A stretch of DNA of 64,000 nt from Burkholderiales bacterium (GCA_016223165.1 JACRPO010000009.1:1054001-1118000), one strand, 5' to 3'. Shown: positions 18,897-27,156, numbered from the stretch's first letter. Numbers and translations: made by a program. Notes: a model not told the origin generated them from the sequence alone.

Positions 18897-20873
18897 GTGG
18901 CGACCACCGTTCCCACCGACCCGCCTGGCCCACCCGGCCGATCCGAGCAGGCGGCCGCGGCCTTCAGCCCCGCCGGGCAACTGCTCGGCCAGCTCGCTGC
19001 CGAGTTACGCGCGCACGCACCCTTTGCGCAGATGGCGGCAGCGGACGTGGGCCGTTTCATCTTGGCCGCGCGCCAGACCTACTACGCGCCCGGCGAAATC
19101 GTCGCCTCGCCGGCCGACGGGCCGGCGCCACGCCTGCTCTTCATCCGCCGCGGCGCCGTCAGCGCGCGGGGCGGCGTGGCCGACGTGTCCGAAGGCGGCA
19201 TCCACTACGAGGCGGGCGATCTGTTCCCGGCCGCCGCGGTGGCGGCGGCGCGTCCGGTCAGCGCCACCTACGAGGCGGCCGACGACCTGTTCTGCCTCGA
19301 GGTCGACGCCGAGGCCGCGCGTGAGCTCGCCACGCGCAGCGCCGCCTGGTCGGGCTTCCTGGCACGGCGGGCGCAGCGCCTGCTCGAGTTGTGGCGCAAT
19401 GCGCTGCAGGCCGAACAGGGCGCCGAGGCGCTGGCCGAGCACTCGCTGGAGTCGCCGTTGTCGCTCTTGCCGCGCAAGGTGCCGGTGGCGTGTGCGCCGG
19501 GCACACCGTTGGTCGAAGCGCTGCGGCTGATGCACGCCCGGCGCGTGGGCTCCGTGCTCGTGCTCGACGAGCACGGCGCCGCCGCCGGCATCCTGACGCG
19601 CCACGATGTGCTCGAACGGGTGGCGCTGGCGCGGCCGCCCGAGGACACGCCGATCGAGCGCGTCATGTCCGCGCCGGTGCACACGCTGCCGGTGCAGGCG
19701 ACAGCGCAGCAGGCGGCACTCGCGATGTCGCGCCACGGCGTGCGGCACCTGCCGCTCACCGACCCCGGCGACCCGACCGACGGCAGCGGCCGCATCGTCA
19801 GCATCGTCTCCGAGCGCGACCTGTTCGCGCTGCAGCGGCTGTCGCTGAAGCACGTGAGCGGCGAGATCCGCGCCGCCGGTGACCGCACGGCGCTGGTGGC
19901 ATGCGGCCAAGCCATCCGCCGCCTCGCGCGCCACCTGCTGACGCAGGGGCTCTCGGCGCGCTCGCTCACCGAGATGCTGTCGCACCTGAACGACCTGCTC
20001 ACCGAGCGCATCGTGACGCTGGCGACGCGGGCGCACGGGCTCGACCCGGCGCGGGCCGCGTGGGTGGCGTTCGGCTCGGAGGGCCGCTCGGAGCAGACCA
20101 TCGCCACCGACCAGGACAACGGCCTCGTGCTCGCCGACGAGGTGGACGACGACGAGCGCGCGGCCTGGCTGCGCATGGCACAGGAGGTCAACCAGACGCT
20201 CGACGCCTGTGGCTACCCGCTATGCAAGGGCAACGTCATGGCCGGCAACCCGGCCTGCTGCCTGCGCCGGCGCGACTGGCTGGCGCGCTTCGAGCAGTGG
20301 ATGGAACAGGGCGCGCCCGAGGACCTGCTCAACGCCAGCATCTACTTCGACCTGCGGGCGCTCGCCGGCAACACCGCGCTGGTGGCGCCGCTGCGCGAAC
20401 GCATCACGCAGCGCGCGCGCGAGCTGCCGCGCTTTCGCAAGCAGCTGGCCGACAACGCGCTGCAAATGAAGCCGGCGTTGAACTGGCGCGGCGCGCTCGA
20501 CGCCACCGTCGAGGGCGACGCCGCCTGGATCGACCTGAAGATGGGCGGCACCGCGGTCTTCGTCGACGCGGCGCGCCTCTTCGCGCTGGCCGGCGGCGTC
20601 GCCGTCACCGGCACGCGCGAGCGCCTGCTGCAAAGCGCGGCGGCACGGTCGCAACGCGGCAGCGAGGTCGACGAAGCCGAAACCCAGGCCGGCGCCTTCG
20701 AGGTGCTGCAGATGCTGCGCCTGCGCCAGCAGGTGCGCGCCGACGCCGACGCGCGCGAGCCCAACCGCGTCGACATCCACCGCCTCAGCGCCATCGACCG
20801 GCGCCTGCTGAAGGAGGCGCTGCGCGCGGCGCGCGAACTGCAGCAGCGCATCGAACTGGACTATCCCGGGTGA
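18897..20873 (+). CDS. CBS-pair / DUF294 putative nucleotidyltransferase with cNMP-binding-like domain
   Basis: A protein of about 658 residues with four parts. First is a degenerate cyclic-nucleotide-binding-like domain (about 25-150, YYAPGEIVASPADGPAPRLLFIRRG). Two CBS domains follow (about 190-320, RVGSVLVLDEHGAAAGILTRHDVL and HGVRHLPLTDP). Then comes a DUF294 nucleotidyltransferase-like domain with GSEGRSEQTIATDQDNGLV (about 390-410) and a DUF294 C-terminal domain. The family resembles GlnD-type nucleotidyltransferases, but the substrate is unknown. A GTGA overlap couples it to a DnaQ-like exonuclease, a pairing also seen near acetate-transport genes in other betaproteobacteria (general knowledge, not tested here). 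The GTG start at 18897 is uncertain because no clear ribosome-binding site is visible. Confidence 0.85.
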   Translation: MATTVPTDPPGPPGRSEQAAAAFSPAGQLLGQLAAELRAHAPFAQMAAADVGRFILAARQTYYAPGEIVASPADGPAPRLLFIRRGAVSARGGVADVSEGGIHYEAGDLFPAAAVAAARPVSATYEAADDLFCLEVDAEAARELATRSAAWSGFLARRAQRLLELWRNALQAEQGAEALAEHSLESPLSLLPRKVPVACAPGTPLVEALRLMHARRVGSVLVLDEHGAAAGILTRHDVLERVALARPPEDTPIERVMSAPVHTLPVQATAQQAALAMSRHGVRHLPLTDPGDPTDGSGRIVSIVSERDLFALQRLSLKHVSGEIRAAGDRTALVACGQAIRRLARHLLTQGLSARSLTEMLSHLNDLLTERIVTLATRAHGLDPARAAWVAFGSEGRSEQTIATDQDNGLVLADEVDDDERAAWLRMAQEVNQTLDACGYPLCKGNVMAGNPACCLRRRDWLARFEQWMEQGAPEDLLNASIYFDLRALAGNTALVAPLRERITQRARELPRFRKQLADNALQMKPALNWRGALDATVEGDAAWIDLKMGGTAVFVDAARLFALAGGVAVTGTRERLLQSAAARSQRGSEVDEAETQAGAFEVLQMLRLRQQVRADADAREPNRVDIHRLSAIDRRLLKEALRAARELQQRIELDYPG

Positions 20874-21556
20874 GCCTGCGCGAAACGCTTGCCGGCGGCT
20901 GGGCCGGCCTGCGCCGGCACCTGCGCGGCGCGGCATCGACGAGCACGCGCTGGATCGTGCTCGACGTCGAGAGCACCGGCCTCGACCCGGCGCGCGACCG
21001 GCTGCTGGCGATCGCGGCGCTCGCCGTGCACGTCTCGGCTGCCTCGGATGAGCGGCCGCGCATCGAACTGGCGGACAGCTTCGATGCCGTGCTGCATCAC
21101 GAGATCGCCGGGGCGGTACCCGCCGACAAGGCCAACATCCTCGTGCACGGCATCGGCGTCGGCGCGATGCGCGCCGGGCAGGTGCCGGCGCGCGTGCTGC
21201 GCGCCTTCGCCGAGTGGGCAGGAGCGGCACCGCGGCTGGGATTCAACGTGGCCTTCGATCGCACGATGATCGAGCGTGCCGAGCGGGAGCATCTGGGCCG
21301 CTGCACACCGGCGCAGTGGCTCGACATCGAAGCGCTGGCCGCGGTGGCGCACCCCGAAGTCAAGGCGCGCGCGCTCGACGAGTGGCTGGCGCGGTTCGCG
21401 ATCCCCTGCGCGCGGCGCCACCAGGCGATCGCCGATGCGCTGGCCACCGCCGAGCTGCTGCTTCGCCTGTGGCCCCGCCTGCAGCGCGAGGCAGGGGGTG
21501 AAGCCCTCAACCCGGCGTTCCTGGCGCGGCTCGCGGCAGCGCGGCGCTGGGTCTGA
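20870..21556 (+). CDS. DnaQ/PolC-like 3'-5' exonuclease (DEDDh family)
   Basis: A 228-residue exonuclease of the DnaQ superfamily. ExoI reads IVLDVESTGLDP (the D-x-E pair), ExoII is NVAFDRTMI, and ExoIII is RHQAIADALATAEL with the catalytic His and Asp, so the DEDDh set looks complete. It probably trims DNA or RNA 3' ends. Whether it binds polymerase III is unknown; it lacks the polymerase- and tau-binding parts of DnaQ. The GTG start overlaps the stop of the DUF294 gene (GTGA), implying a two-gene operon. It converges on the CobT-like gene with a 21-bp gap. Confidence 0.88.
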   Translation: MSLRETLAGGWAGLRRHLRGAASTSTRWIVLDVESTGLDPARDRLLAIAALAVHVSAASDERPRIELADSFDAVLHHEIAGAVPADKANILVHGIGVGAMRAGQVPARVLRAFAEWAGAAPRLGFNVAFDRTMIERAEREHLGRCTPAQWLDIEALAAVAHPEVKARALDEWLARFAIPCARRHQAIADALATAELLLRLWPRLQREAGGEALNPAFLARLAAARRWV

Positions 21557-21577
21557 GGTCCGGGCCCTGTCGGCCTC

Positions 21578-22705
21578 TCAGTACAGCTTGGGGCCGAAGA
21601 TCGACGACATCTCGATCTCCTCGTGCGGTTCGGGCGTGAACGGCTCGGGCTCGGCGTCGAAAGCGCCCGGCGCCGAAGGACCCGCCTCTTCGCCTTCGGC
21701 CACCTCGGTGAGCAGGGCGGCGGCGCTGCGCACGAGCGGCCAGGCGAGCGTGGCGCCGGTGCCGTCGGTGGCCTCCATGCCGATCTCGAGCAGCGCCGAG
21801 GCGCTGAACAGGTTGAGCGCCTGATCGAGGCCGCGGTGGTGGTGGCTGCGGCAGAACACGCAGTAGTCGGTGACCGCCGGCGCAATGCGCGAGGCCACCA
21901 TCAGCGCCGCGCAGGCGGGCACGCCGTCGATCATCAGCAGGTGGCGCTTGCTCGCCGCCATCAGCATCACGCCCACCATCACGGCGACCTCGAAGCCGCC
22001 GAAGGCAGCCAGCACCTCCACCGGCTCGGTGATGTCGCGGTGGCGGGCCATCGCGCCCATCATCACCGCCATCAGGTGCGTGAGGCGGCCCGTGTCCATG
22101 TCGGGGCCGCTGATGACGAGGTCGCGCAAGGGGCTGTCGGTGAGCCGGGCCAGCACGAGGGAAGCGCTCTCGTGCGCGCCGACGCCGACGCCGGCGAGCA
22201 CGGTGGCGTTGCCGCGCAGCTTGTCGCCGATCTCCATGCCGGCGCGCATCGCGGCATGCGCCTGCTCGAGCGTCATGGCCATCGCGACGCGCGTGTTGCG
22301 CGTGCCGTGCGCGATCTTGCGCATCAGCAGGCGGTCGTGCACGGGCGATTCGTCGGCCATGCCGCAGTCGACGACGGTGACGCTCATCTGCTGGGCGCGC
22401 GCGAACACCGTCAGCGGCAACTGGTTGGTGAGCAGCTTGCGCACCGTCTCGCTGGTGCCGCGATTGCGCACGGTGCTCGTGTCGACGCCGTCGACCGCGA
22501 CGCCGTGGTCGGCGGCGAAGATCATCAACTGCGGCTCGCGCAGGCGCGGCTTGAGCGTGTTCTGCATGAGGCCGATGCGCACGGCCAGCGGTTCCAGCTC
22601 GCCGAGCGCCCCGCCGGCCTCCTGCCGCCGCACGAGCTTCTCGCGCAGCGCACGTTCGAGCGCCGGGTTGGAGGTCGGGTTGACGAGGGAGCGGGCGGCA
22701 GCCAT
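21578..22705 (-). CDS. CobT-family (nicotinate phosphoribosyltransferase-like) protein with altered motifs
   Basis: A 375-residue relative of CobT, which activates dimethylbenzimidazole by transferring phosphoribose from nicotinate mononucleotide. Family similarity is clear in LMIFAADHGVAVDGV (about residue 60), VLAAFGGFEVAVMVG (about 236), and the C-terminal LLEIGMEATDGTGATLAWPLVRSAAALL. Two usual CobT signatures differ: the GEMGIGNTT-type loop is GVGVGAHES, and the GEGTGAA region holding the catalytic Glu reads ATDGTGA. There is also an extra acidic/Pro-rich C-terminus. No cobalamin genes or B12 riboswitch are nearby. It may be an inactive or re-specialised paralogue; true CobT activity should not be assumed. 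Confidence 0.78.
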   Translation of the reverse strand: MAAARSLVNPTSNPALERALREKLVRRQEAGGALGELEPLAVRIGLMQNTLKPRLREPQLMIFAADHGVAVDGVDTSTVRNRGTSETVRKLLTNQLPLTVFARAQQMSVTVVDCGMADESPVHDRLLMRKIAHGTRNTRVAMAMTLEQAHAAMRAGMEIGDKLRGNATVLAGVGVGAHESASLVLARLTDSPLRDLVISGPDMDTGRLTHLMAVMMGAMARHRDITEPVEVLAAFGGFEVAVMVGVMLMAASKRHLLMIDGVPACAALMVASRIAPAVTDYCVFCRSHHHRGLDQALNLFSASALLEIGMEATDGTGATLAWPLVRSAAALLTEVAEGEEAGPSAPGAFDAEPEPFTPEPHEEIEMSSIFGPKLY

Positions 22706-22742
22706 GGCGTCGAGAGTCTAGCGAGGCCGGACGACAATGTCC

Positions 22743-24341
22743 TCAGCGCAGGAAGAGGCGATACACCGGGTTGTCCGTCTCTTCGACGAAGGGATAGGCC
22801 AGCGAACGCAGGAAGCCCGCGAACTCGCGCCCGTCCGCCGCGGGCACCTGCAGGCCGACGAGCACGCGGCCGGAGTCGGCACCCTGGTTGCGGTAGTGGA
22901 AGAGGCTGATGTTCCAGCCCGGGTGCATGGCGGCGAGAAAGCGCATCAGCGCGCCCGGCCGCTCGGGGAACTCGAAGCGGAACAGGCGCTCGTCCTGCGC
23001 CAGCTCGCTGCGCCCGCCGACCATGTGGCGCACGTGTTCCTTGGCCAGTTCGTCGTCGGTGAGGTTGACGGACTCGAAGCCGTGGCGCGCGAAGTGGCGC
23101 GCGATGCGCTCGGCCTCGTCGCGGCGGCTGATCGACAGGCCCACGAAGAGATGCGCGACGCGCTCGTCGCTGATGCGGTAGTTGAACTCGGTCACCGAGC
23201 GCGGGCCGATGAGCTCGCAGAAGCGCTTGAACGAGCCGCGCTCCTCCGGCACGGTGATGGCGAACAGCGCCTCGCGGTGCTCGCCCACCTCGGCCCGCTC
23301 GGCGACGAAACGCAGGCGGTCGAAGTTCATGTTCGCGCCGCTGGTGACGGCCACGAACGTGCAGCCCTTGAGCTTGTGCGTCTCGGCGTACTGCTTGATC
23401 GCCGCCACCGCCAGCGCGCCGGAAGGCTCGAGCACGCTGCGCGTGTCCAGGAACACGTCCTTGATCGCGGCGCAGGCGGCGTCGGTGTCGACCGCGATGA
23501 AGTCGTCGACCAGCTCGCGCACGACGCGATAGGTTTCGCTGCCGACCTGCTTGACCGCGGTGCCGTCGGCGAAGAGGCCGACGTCGCCGAGCGTGACGCG
23601 CTTGCCGCCGCGCACCGAGCGGATCATCGCGTCGGAGTCGACGGTCTGCACGCCGATGACGCGCACCTCCGGGCGCAGCGCCTTCACGTAGGCAGCCACG
23701 CCGGAGGCCAGGCCGCCGCCACCGATGGCCACGAACACGGCATCGAGCGGGCCCTGGTGCTGGCGCAGGATCTCCATCGCCACCGTGCCCTGGCCGGCGA
23801 TGACATCGGGGTCGTCGAACGGATGCACGAAGGTGAGGCCCTCGCGCGCCTGCCGTTCGAGCGCGTGCGCATAGGCGTCGGAGTAGCTGTCGCCGTGCAG
23901 CACGACCTCGCCGCCGAGCGCGTGCACCGCGTCGACCTTGAGCTTGGGCGTCGTCACCGGCATCACCACGACGGCGCGGCTGCCCAGGCGCCGAGCCGCC
24001 AGCGCCACGCCCTGCGCGTGGTTGCCCGCCGAGGCGCAGATGACGCCGCGCGCCAGCGCCTCGGCGTCGAGGCGGGCCATCTTGTTGTAGGCGCCGCGCA
24101 GCTTGAAGCTGAAGACCGGCTGCTGGTCCTCGCGCTTGAGCAGCACGTGGTTGCCGATGCGGCGCGACAGCGCCCGCGCGGGCTCCAGCGGCGTCTCGCG
24201 CGCCACGTCGTAGACACGCGCCGTCAGGATGCGCTGCAGGTACTCGGCGGCGATGCGCCGCCCCTTGCTCGACAGCGCCCGCGGCTTCAGGGCGGGGTCG
24301 GTCTCGGCTTCCTTGGGCTGGGTTCGAGGCTGGGGTGGCAC
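22743..24341 (-). CDS. ilvA: Threonine ammonia-lyase, biosynthetic
   Basis: A protein of about 532 residues that deaminates threonine to 2-oxobutanoate, the first committed step to isoleucine. The PLP-binding lysine is in PVFSFKLRGAYNKM, and the PLP phosphate-binding loop is AIGGGGLASG. Two C-terminal ACT-like regulatory domains (about 345-530) contain FAITVPEERGSFKRFCELIG and RFEFPERPGALMRFL, so this is the allosterically controlled biosynthetic form. GTG 24341 is chosen because it gives a normal N-terminus (MPPQPRTQPKEAE), but the ribosome-binding site is weak and the start is not certain. The upstream region holds a TATGAT -10 box and a separate hairpin transcription unit, listed on their own. 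Confidence 0.93.
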   Translation of the reverse strand: MPPQPRTQPKEAETDPALKPRALSSKGRRIAAEYLQRILTARVYDVARETPLEPARALSRRIGNHVLLKREDQQPVFSFKLRGAYNKMARLDAEALARGVICASAGNHAQGVALAARRLGSRAVVVMPVTTPKLKVDAVHALGGEVVLHGDSYSDAYAHALERQAREGLTFVHPFDDPDVIAGQGTVAMEILRQHQGPLDAVFVAIGGGGLASGVAAYVKALRPEVRVIGVQTVDSDAMIRSVRGGKRVTLGDVGLFADGTAVKQVGSETYRVVRELVDDFIAVDTDAACAAIKDVFLDTRSVLEPSGALAVAAIKQYAETHKLKGCTFVAVTSGANMNFDRLRFVAERAEVGEHREALFAITVPEERGSFKRFCELIGPRSVTEFNYRISDERVAHLFVGLSISRRDEAERIARHFARHGFESVNLTDDELAKEHVRHMVGGRSELAQDERLFRFEFPERPGALMRFLAAMHPGWNISLFHYRNQGADSGRVLVGLQVPAADGREFAGFLRSLAYPFVEETDNPVYRLFLR

Positions 24342-24467
24342 GGTGAATTTCGCGAGGAGACCTCGGCGGACGCCGCAACCGCGGCCAGAGGGTGGAGTGA
24401 GGCGGCGTGACGCGGAGCAAGGCGGCGGCCACGACCGGCCGGCGCAGTGCCTGAACGGCGGGCGCGG

Positions 24468-24473
24468 ATCATA
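24468..24473 (-). promoter_or_regulatory. Candidate -10 box for ilvA
   Basis: The minus strand reads TATGAT (5 of 6 matches to TATAAT), about 125 bases upstream of the ilvA GTG and downstream of the hairpin/T-tract terminator. No good -35 hexamer is seen at 16-18 bases, so this would be a weak or activator-dependent promoter. It would let ilvA be transcribed separately from the hairpin unit upstream. Confidence 0.4.
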
Positions 24474-24533
24474 AGCGCGCCCAACGTGCGCATGCGTGTC
24501 CAGCCCGTGTGCGCCGCGGCACCGAAGCAGGGC

Positions 24534-24567
24534 AAAAAAGAGGGCCCGGACCTTGCGGACCGGGCCC
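24534..24567 (-). terminator. Rho-independent terminator
   Basis: On the minus strand a GC-only stem GGGCCCGG/CCGGGCCC (24542-24549 with 24560-24567), extended by a further C-G pair set around the loop, is followed directly by TCTTTTTT. It ends the short unit starting near 24628 and lies about 190 bases before the ilvA start. Confidence 0.8.
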
Positions 24568-24630
24568 AATCCACCCTTGTTGGAGGTGGAGGAGACAATC
24601 GGCGGGTTCCGTTGTGCGGCGACCCTTGCG
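24534..24630 (-). ncRNA. Candidate small RNA or ilvA leader with CUCCUCC motif
   Basis: A short transcription unit of about 95 nt is visible on the minus strand. It has a promoter (24635-24662), a likely start near 24628, an unstructured stretch with GTCTCCTCC, a small hairpin with TCCACC/GGTGGA arms (24570-24590), and a strong terminator hairpin with TCTTTTTT (24534-24567). No start codon with a reading frame of useful length lies inside. The CUCCUCC sequence is complementary to Shine-Dalgarno sequences, as in several Hfq-dependent small RNAs. It could instead be a transcription attenuator for ilvA, but I see no leader peptide with Ile/Thr codons. Not matched to any known RNA family here. 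Confidence 0.5.
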
Positions 24631-24634
24631 ACAC

Positions 24635-24662
24635 AGTCTAGCACCTGTTTGCTGCGGTGCAA
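24635..24662 (-). promoter_or_regulatory. Promoter of the short hairpin transcript upstream of ilvA
   Basis: On the minus strand TTGCAC (24662-24657) is separated by 16 bases from TAGACT (24640-24635). The -10 box is preceded by TGC, an extended -10 feature. Transcription would start near 24628 and meet the terminator at 24567-24534. Confidence 0.55.
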
Positions 24663-24767
24663 TATCCCTGCGCGACGAATCCCTCGAAACGCAGTGTCCG
24701 TGTTGACACAGGCGCCGCGCGTTGAGGTGAATCAATCGATGGCGTCACGTGACGCAGGAGCGCAACG

Positions 24768-25190
24768 ATGGAGTGCACGGTTCACTGGGCAGGCGGCCTG
24801 GGCATGGGGTTCGTGGCCGAGACGGGCAGCGGCCACCTGCTGACGATGGACGGCGCCCCCGACGGCGGCGGGCGCAACCTGGCACCGCGGCCGATGGAAA
24901 CCCTGCTCGCCGGCGCCGGCGGCTGCACGGCCTACGACGTGATGCTGATCCTCAAGCGCGGACGCCACGACGTGCGCGCCTGCCAGGTCAAGCTCGACGC
25001 CGAGCGCGCCAGCGAGGACCCGAAGGTGTTCACGCGCATCCGCATGCACTTCACGGTGAGCGGGCGCGGCGTGCCGGCGGCTGCGGTGGAACGCGCAATC
25101 CAGCTCTCGCACGACAAGTACTGCTCGGCCACCGTCATGCTCGGCAAGACGGCAGCCATCGAAACCAGCTTCGAAGTGATCGAGGCCTGA
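24768..25190 (+). CDS. OsmC-family protein (YhfA-like peroxiredoxin fold)
   Basis: A 140-residue OsmC/Ohr-superfamily protein. These are usually dimeric cytoplasmic thiol enzymes that reduce organic hydroperoxides. The two conserved cysteines are present, one in AGAGGCTAYDVMLIL (about residue 52) and one in SHDKYCSATVML (about residue 117). The N-terminus MECTVHWAGGLGMGFVAET and the short length fit the YhfA-like branch rather than Ohr or classical OsmC, so substrate and role in peroxide defence are less sure. A good ribosome-binding site (AGGAG) precedes ATG 24768. It is transcribed alone; TTGACA at 24703 is a candidate -35 with a weak -10. Confidence 0.9.
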   Translation: MECTVHWAGGLGMGFVAETGSGHLLTMDGAPDGGGRNLAPRPMETLLAGAGGCTAYDVMLILKRGRHDVRACQVKLDAERASEDPKVFTRIRMHFTVSGRGVPAAAVERAIQLSHDKYCSATVMLGKTAAIETSFEVIEA

Positions 25191-25250
25191 GAAGCTGAGC
25201 GAGTTGGGCTCGGCGCCGCGCCGATCCTCACCGCAGCCTCTCACCATCCT

Positions 25251-25895
25251 TCACAGATGGTGCGCCGTGCCGGTCATGACCTGGGCAGCCAGGCGCATCA
25301 GGCCACGCAACGGCAGCGGCAGCGGTTGCCCGCCGGCGGCCAGCGCCTCGTCGCCGTGCCGGCGCTCGTCGTCCTTCATCTGCGCGACGATGGCACGCGA
25401 GCGGTGGTCGCTCTCGGGCAGGCGCTCGAGGTGCACAGCGAGGTGCTGCTCGACCTGGCGTTCGGTCTCGACCACGAAGCCCAGGCTCAACGCGTCGCCG
25501 ATGCGCCCGGCGACGAGCCCGATGCCGAAGGCGCCGGCGTACCACAGCGGATTGAGCAGGCTCGGGCGGGCGCCGAGCTCGCGCAGGCGCTGCTCGGTCC
25601 ATGCGAGATGGTCGGTCTCCTCGCGCGCCGCCTGTTCCATCTGGCGCCGCAACGGCTCGCTGCGCGCCGTGAGCGACTGCGCCTGGTACAGCGCCTGCGC
25701 ACAGACTTCGCCGACATGGTTGACGCGCATCAGCGCCCCGCTCAGGCGCCGCGCCGGCGCGTCGAGCAGATCGGGCGCGCTGTCGGCCAGCGAAGCAGCC
25801 ACCGCCGGCGGATAGGGCCGCGCGCTGTGCGCATTGCCGGCGACGGTGCGCAACGCCGAGTCGGCGCTCGAGAGCAAGCGATCCAGTGGGCTCAT
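25251..25895 (-). CDS. coq7: 2-polyprenyl-3-methyl-6-methoxy-1,4-benzoquinone monooxygenase
   Basis: A 214-residue di-iron hydroxylase (Coq7/UbiF-equivalent) for the penultimate step of ubiquinone synthesis, associated with the inner membrane. The ferritin-like iron ligands are seen as Glu in [21 protein letters not shown] (ExxH), a Glu in [13 protein letters not shown] and [11 protein letters not shown] (ExxxH-type ligand pair). A hydrophobic patch ([27 protein letters not shown]) gives membrane association. The length and N-terminus [20 protein letters not shown] match betaproteobacterial Coq7. It converges on the OsmC-family gene with a 60-bp gap. Confidence 0.96.
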   Translation of the reverse strand: MSPLDRLLSSADSALRTVAGNAHSARPYPPAVAASLADSAPDLLDAPARRLSGALMRVNHVGEVCAQALYQAQSLTARSEPLRRQMEQAAREETDHLAWTEQRLRELGARPSLLNPLWYAGAFGIGLVAGRIGDALSLGFVVETERQVEQHLAVHLERLPESDHRSRAIVAQMKDDERRHGDEALAAGGQPLPLPLRGLMRLAAQVMTGTAHHL

Positions 25896-26199
25896 GTCAA
25901 TCGAGAATAGCCCATAAGAGACAACAAACCGCGCAAATCGCCGGCCTCGGGGTTCTCACGGAGAGGCCCGTGTTTCCCGTTGTTGCCAGACAACATCCCG
26001 CCGCCTTTTCTGGCCGGCTTGTTGGCAAGCGTCACGGCGCTCTGGTGCAATAGCTTCAACTTCCGCTGAGGAGGTTGGCCTGATCAACCCGCTGGCCCGT
26101 CGGTTCTCCATCGGATTCCCCGTCCGATGCCCGGATTCCCGATATGCCCGGGTGACCTCCCCGATCGGGACCTCTTGTTCAACCTAGGAGATCTCTGCA
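25896..26199. other. Porin upstream region (304 bp)
   Basis: No gene is seen. The region is less GC-rich than the genes around it. Candidate elements are a TTGGCA-N18-TGCAAT promoter (26022-26051), a possible inverted repeat GTTGT-N6-ACAAC near 25978-25995, and a ribosome-binding site AGGAG at 26186-26190. The roughly 140-base leader between promoter and porin start is long and may be a small-RNA target (inference). Confidence 0.5.
26022..26051 (+). promoter_or_regulatory. Candidate porin promoter
   Basis: TTGGCA (26022-26027) and TGCAAT (26046-26051) are spaced by 18 bases. Four of six positions match in each box. It is the best sigma-70-like pair in the spacer upstream of the porin. Confidence 0.35.
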
Positions 26200-27156
26200 A
26201 TGAAAAAATCTCTGCTCGCCCTGGCTGCGCTGACGGCGTTTGCGGGCGTCGCTTCGGCCCAGTCGTCGGTCACGCTCTTCGGCATTGTCGACCTCAACGT
26301 CCGCAACACGAAGACGGGACCGAACACGGTGAAGTCGCTCAGCCAGGACGGCATTGCCTCCAGCCGCCTCGGTTTCCGTGGCGTGGAGGACCTCGGTGGC
26401 GGCCTGCGTGCCGGCTTCTGGCTCGAAGGCGCCATCAATCCGGACACCGGCACTCCCGGCGGGCAGTCTTGGCAGCGCCGCAGCACCGTGAGCCTGATGG
26501 GCGGCTTCGGCGAACTGCGCCTCGGCCGTGACTACACGCCGAGCTTCTGGAACTACACGGTCTTCGATCCGTTCGGCACCAACGGTGTCGCCGCGATGTC
26601 GCAGGCCGTTGGCCAGCTGGGCTCCGGCGCGACGACGTTCGTTCGCGCCAACAACTCGGTCGGCTACTTCCTGCCCGCCGCGGGTGGCCTGTATGGCCAG
26701 GTGCAGGTCGCGGCTGGTGAAAACGTGACGGGCAACAAGTACACGGGTGGCCGCATCGGCTATGCCGGCGGCCCGGTGAACGTGGCCGTCGCGATCGGCA
26801 AGACCGACCGCACCGGCGCGATGATCGACGACTATTCGGATTCGAACATCGGCGGCTCGGTGAAGTTCGGCAGCTTCACGCTGATGGGCCAGTACTCCAA
26901 GCGTGACTACTCGACCTTGGACGAGAAGACCATCCTGCTCGGCGGCGTGTTGGCCATCGGCGCCGGCAACCTGAAGCTCGCCTACACCAAGACGGATGGC
27001 GCAACGTCTGCGCTTGACATCAAAGTGCTGGGCATCGGCTACGACTACAACCTGTCGAAGCGCACGGCCCTCTACGGCACGTACGGCAAGGTCGACCGCG
27101 TTCCCGCGAACACCGACACCACCGCCTACGAGTTCGGCATCCGCCACGCGTTCTGA
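26200..27156 (+). CDS. Outer-membrane porin, Gram-negative (Burkholderiales Omp32/OmpC-like)
   Basis: A 318-residue general porin that forms trimeric beta-barrel channels in the outer membrane. A clear signal peptide, MKKSLLALAALTAFAGVASA, is followed by QSSVTLFGIVDLNVR, the classic first strand of this family. Later signatures are SRLGFRGVEDLGGGLRAGFWLEG, RRSTVSLMGGFGELRLGRDYTP (loop 3 region) and the C-terminal EFGIRHAF with terminal Phe needed for BAM-dependent assembly. The gene is flanked by a strong ribosome-binding site (AGGAG, 9 bases before ATG) and a rho-independent terminator, consistent with a highly expressed single-gene unit. Confidence 0.96.
   Translation: MKKSLLALAALTAFAGVASAQSSVTLFGIVDLNVRNTKTGPNTVKSLSQDGIASSRLGFRGVEDLGGGLRAGFWLEGAINPDTGTPGGQSWQRRSTVSLMGGFGELRLGRDYTPSFWNYTVFDPFGTNGVAAMSQAVGQLGSGATTFVRANNSVGYFLPAAGGLYGQVQVAAGENVTGNKYTGGRIGYAGGPVNVAVAIGKTDRTGAMIDDYSDSNIGGSVKFGSFTLMGQYSKRDYSTLDEKTILLGGVLAIGAGNLKLAYTKTDGATSALDIKVLGIGYDYNLSKRTALYGTYGKVDRVPANTDTTAYEFGIRHAF

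Larger units (their letters stand above)
24342..24767. other. 426-bp divergent spacer between ilvA and osmC
   Basis: No convincing protein gene is present. From ilvA outward it holds a TATGAT box on minus (24468-24473), a hairpin plus T-tract on minus (24534-24567), a second small hairpin, a promoter-like TTGCAC-N16-TAGACT on minus (24635-24662), and a perfect TTGACA on plus (24703-24708) that could serve osmC. The TTGACA sits in an interrupted palindrome GTGTC-N6-GACAC (24694-24709). Confidence 0.7.

Noticed and set aside
24585-24735. Leader peptide controlling ilvA
   Set aside because: Open frames crossing the hairpin region lack Ile, Val, Leu or Thr runs and a convincing start, so classical attenuation is not supported by the sequence.
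21557-24767. Cobalamin riboswitch near the CobT-like gene
   Set aside because: No B12-box-like sequence or long structured leader was recognised upstream of the CobT-like gene, which starts 37 bases after ilvA ends.
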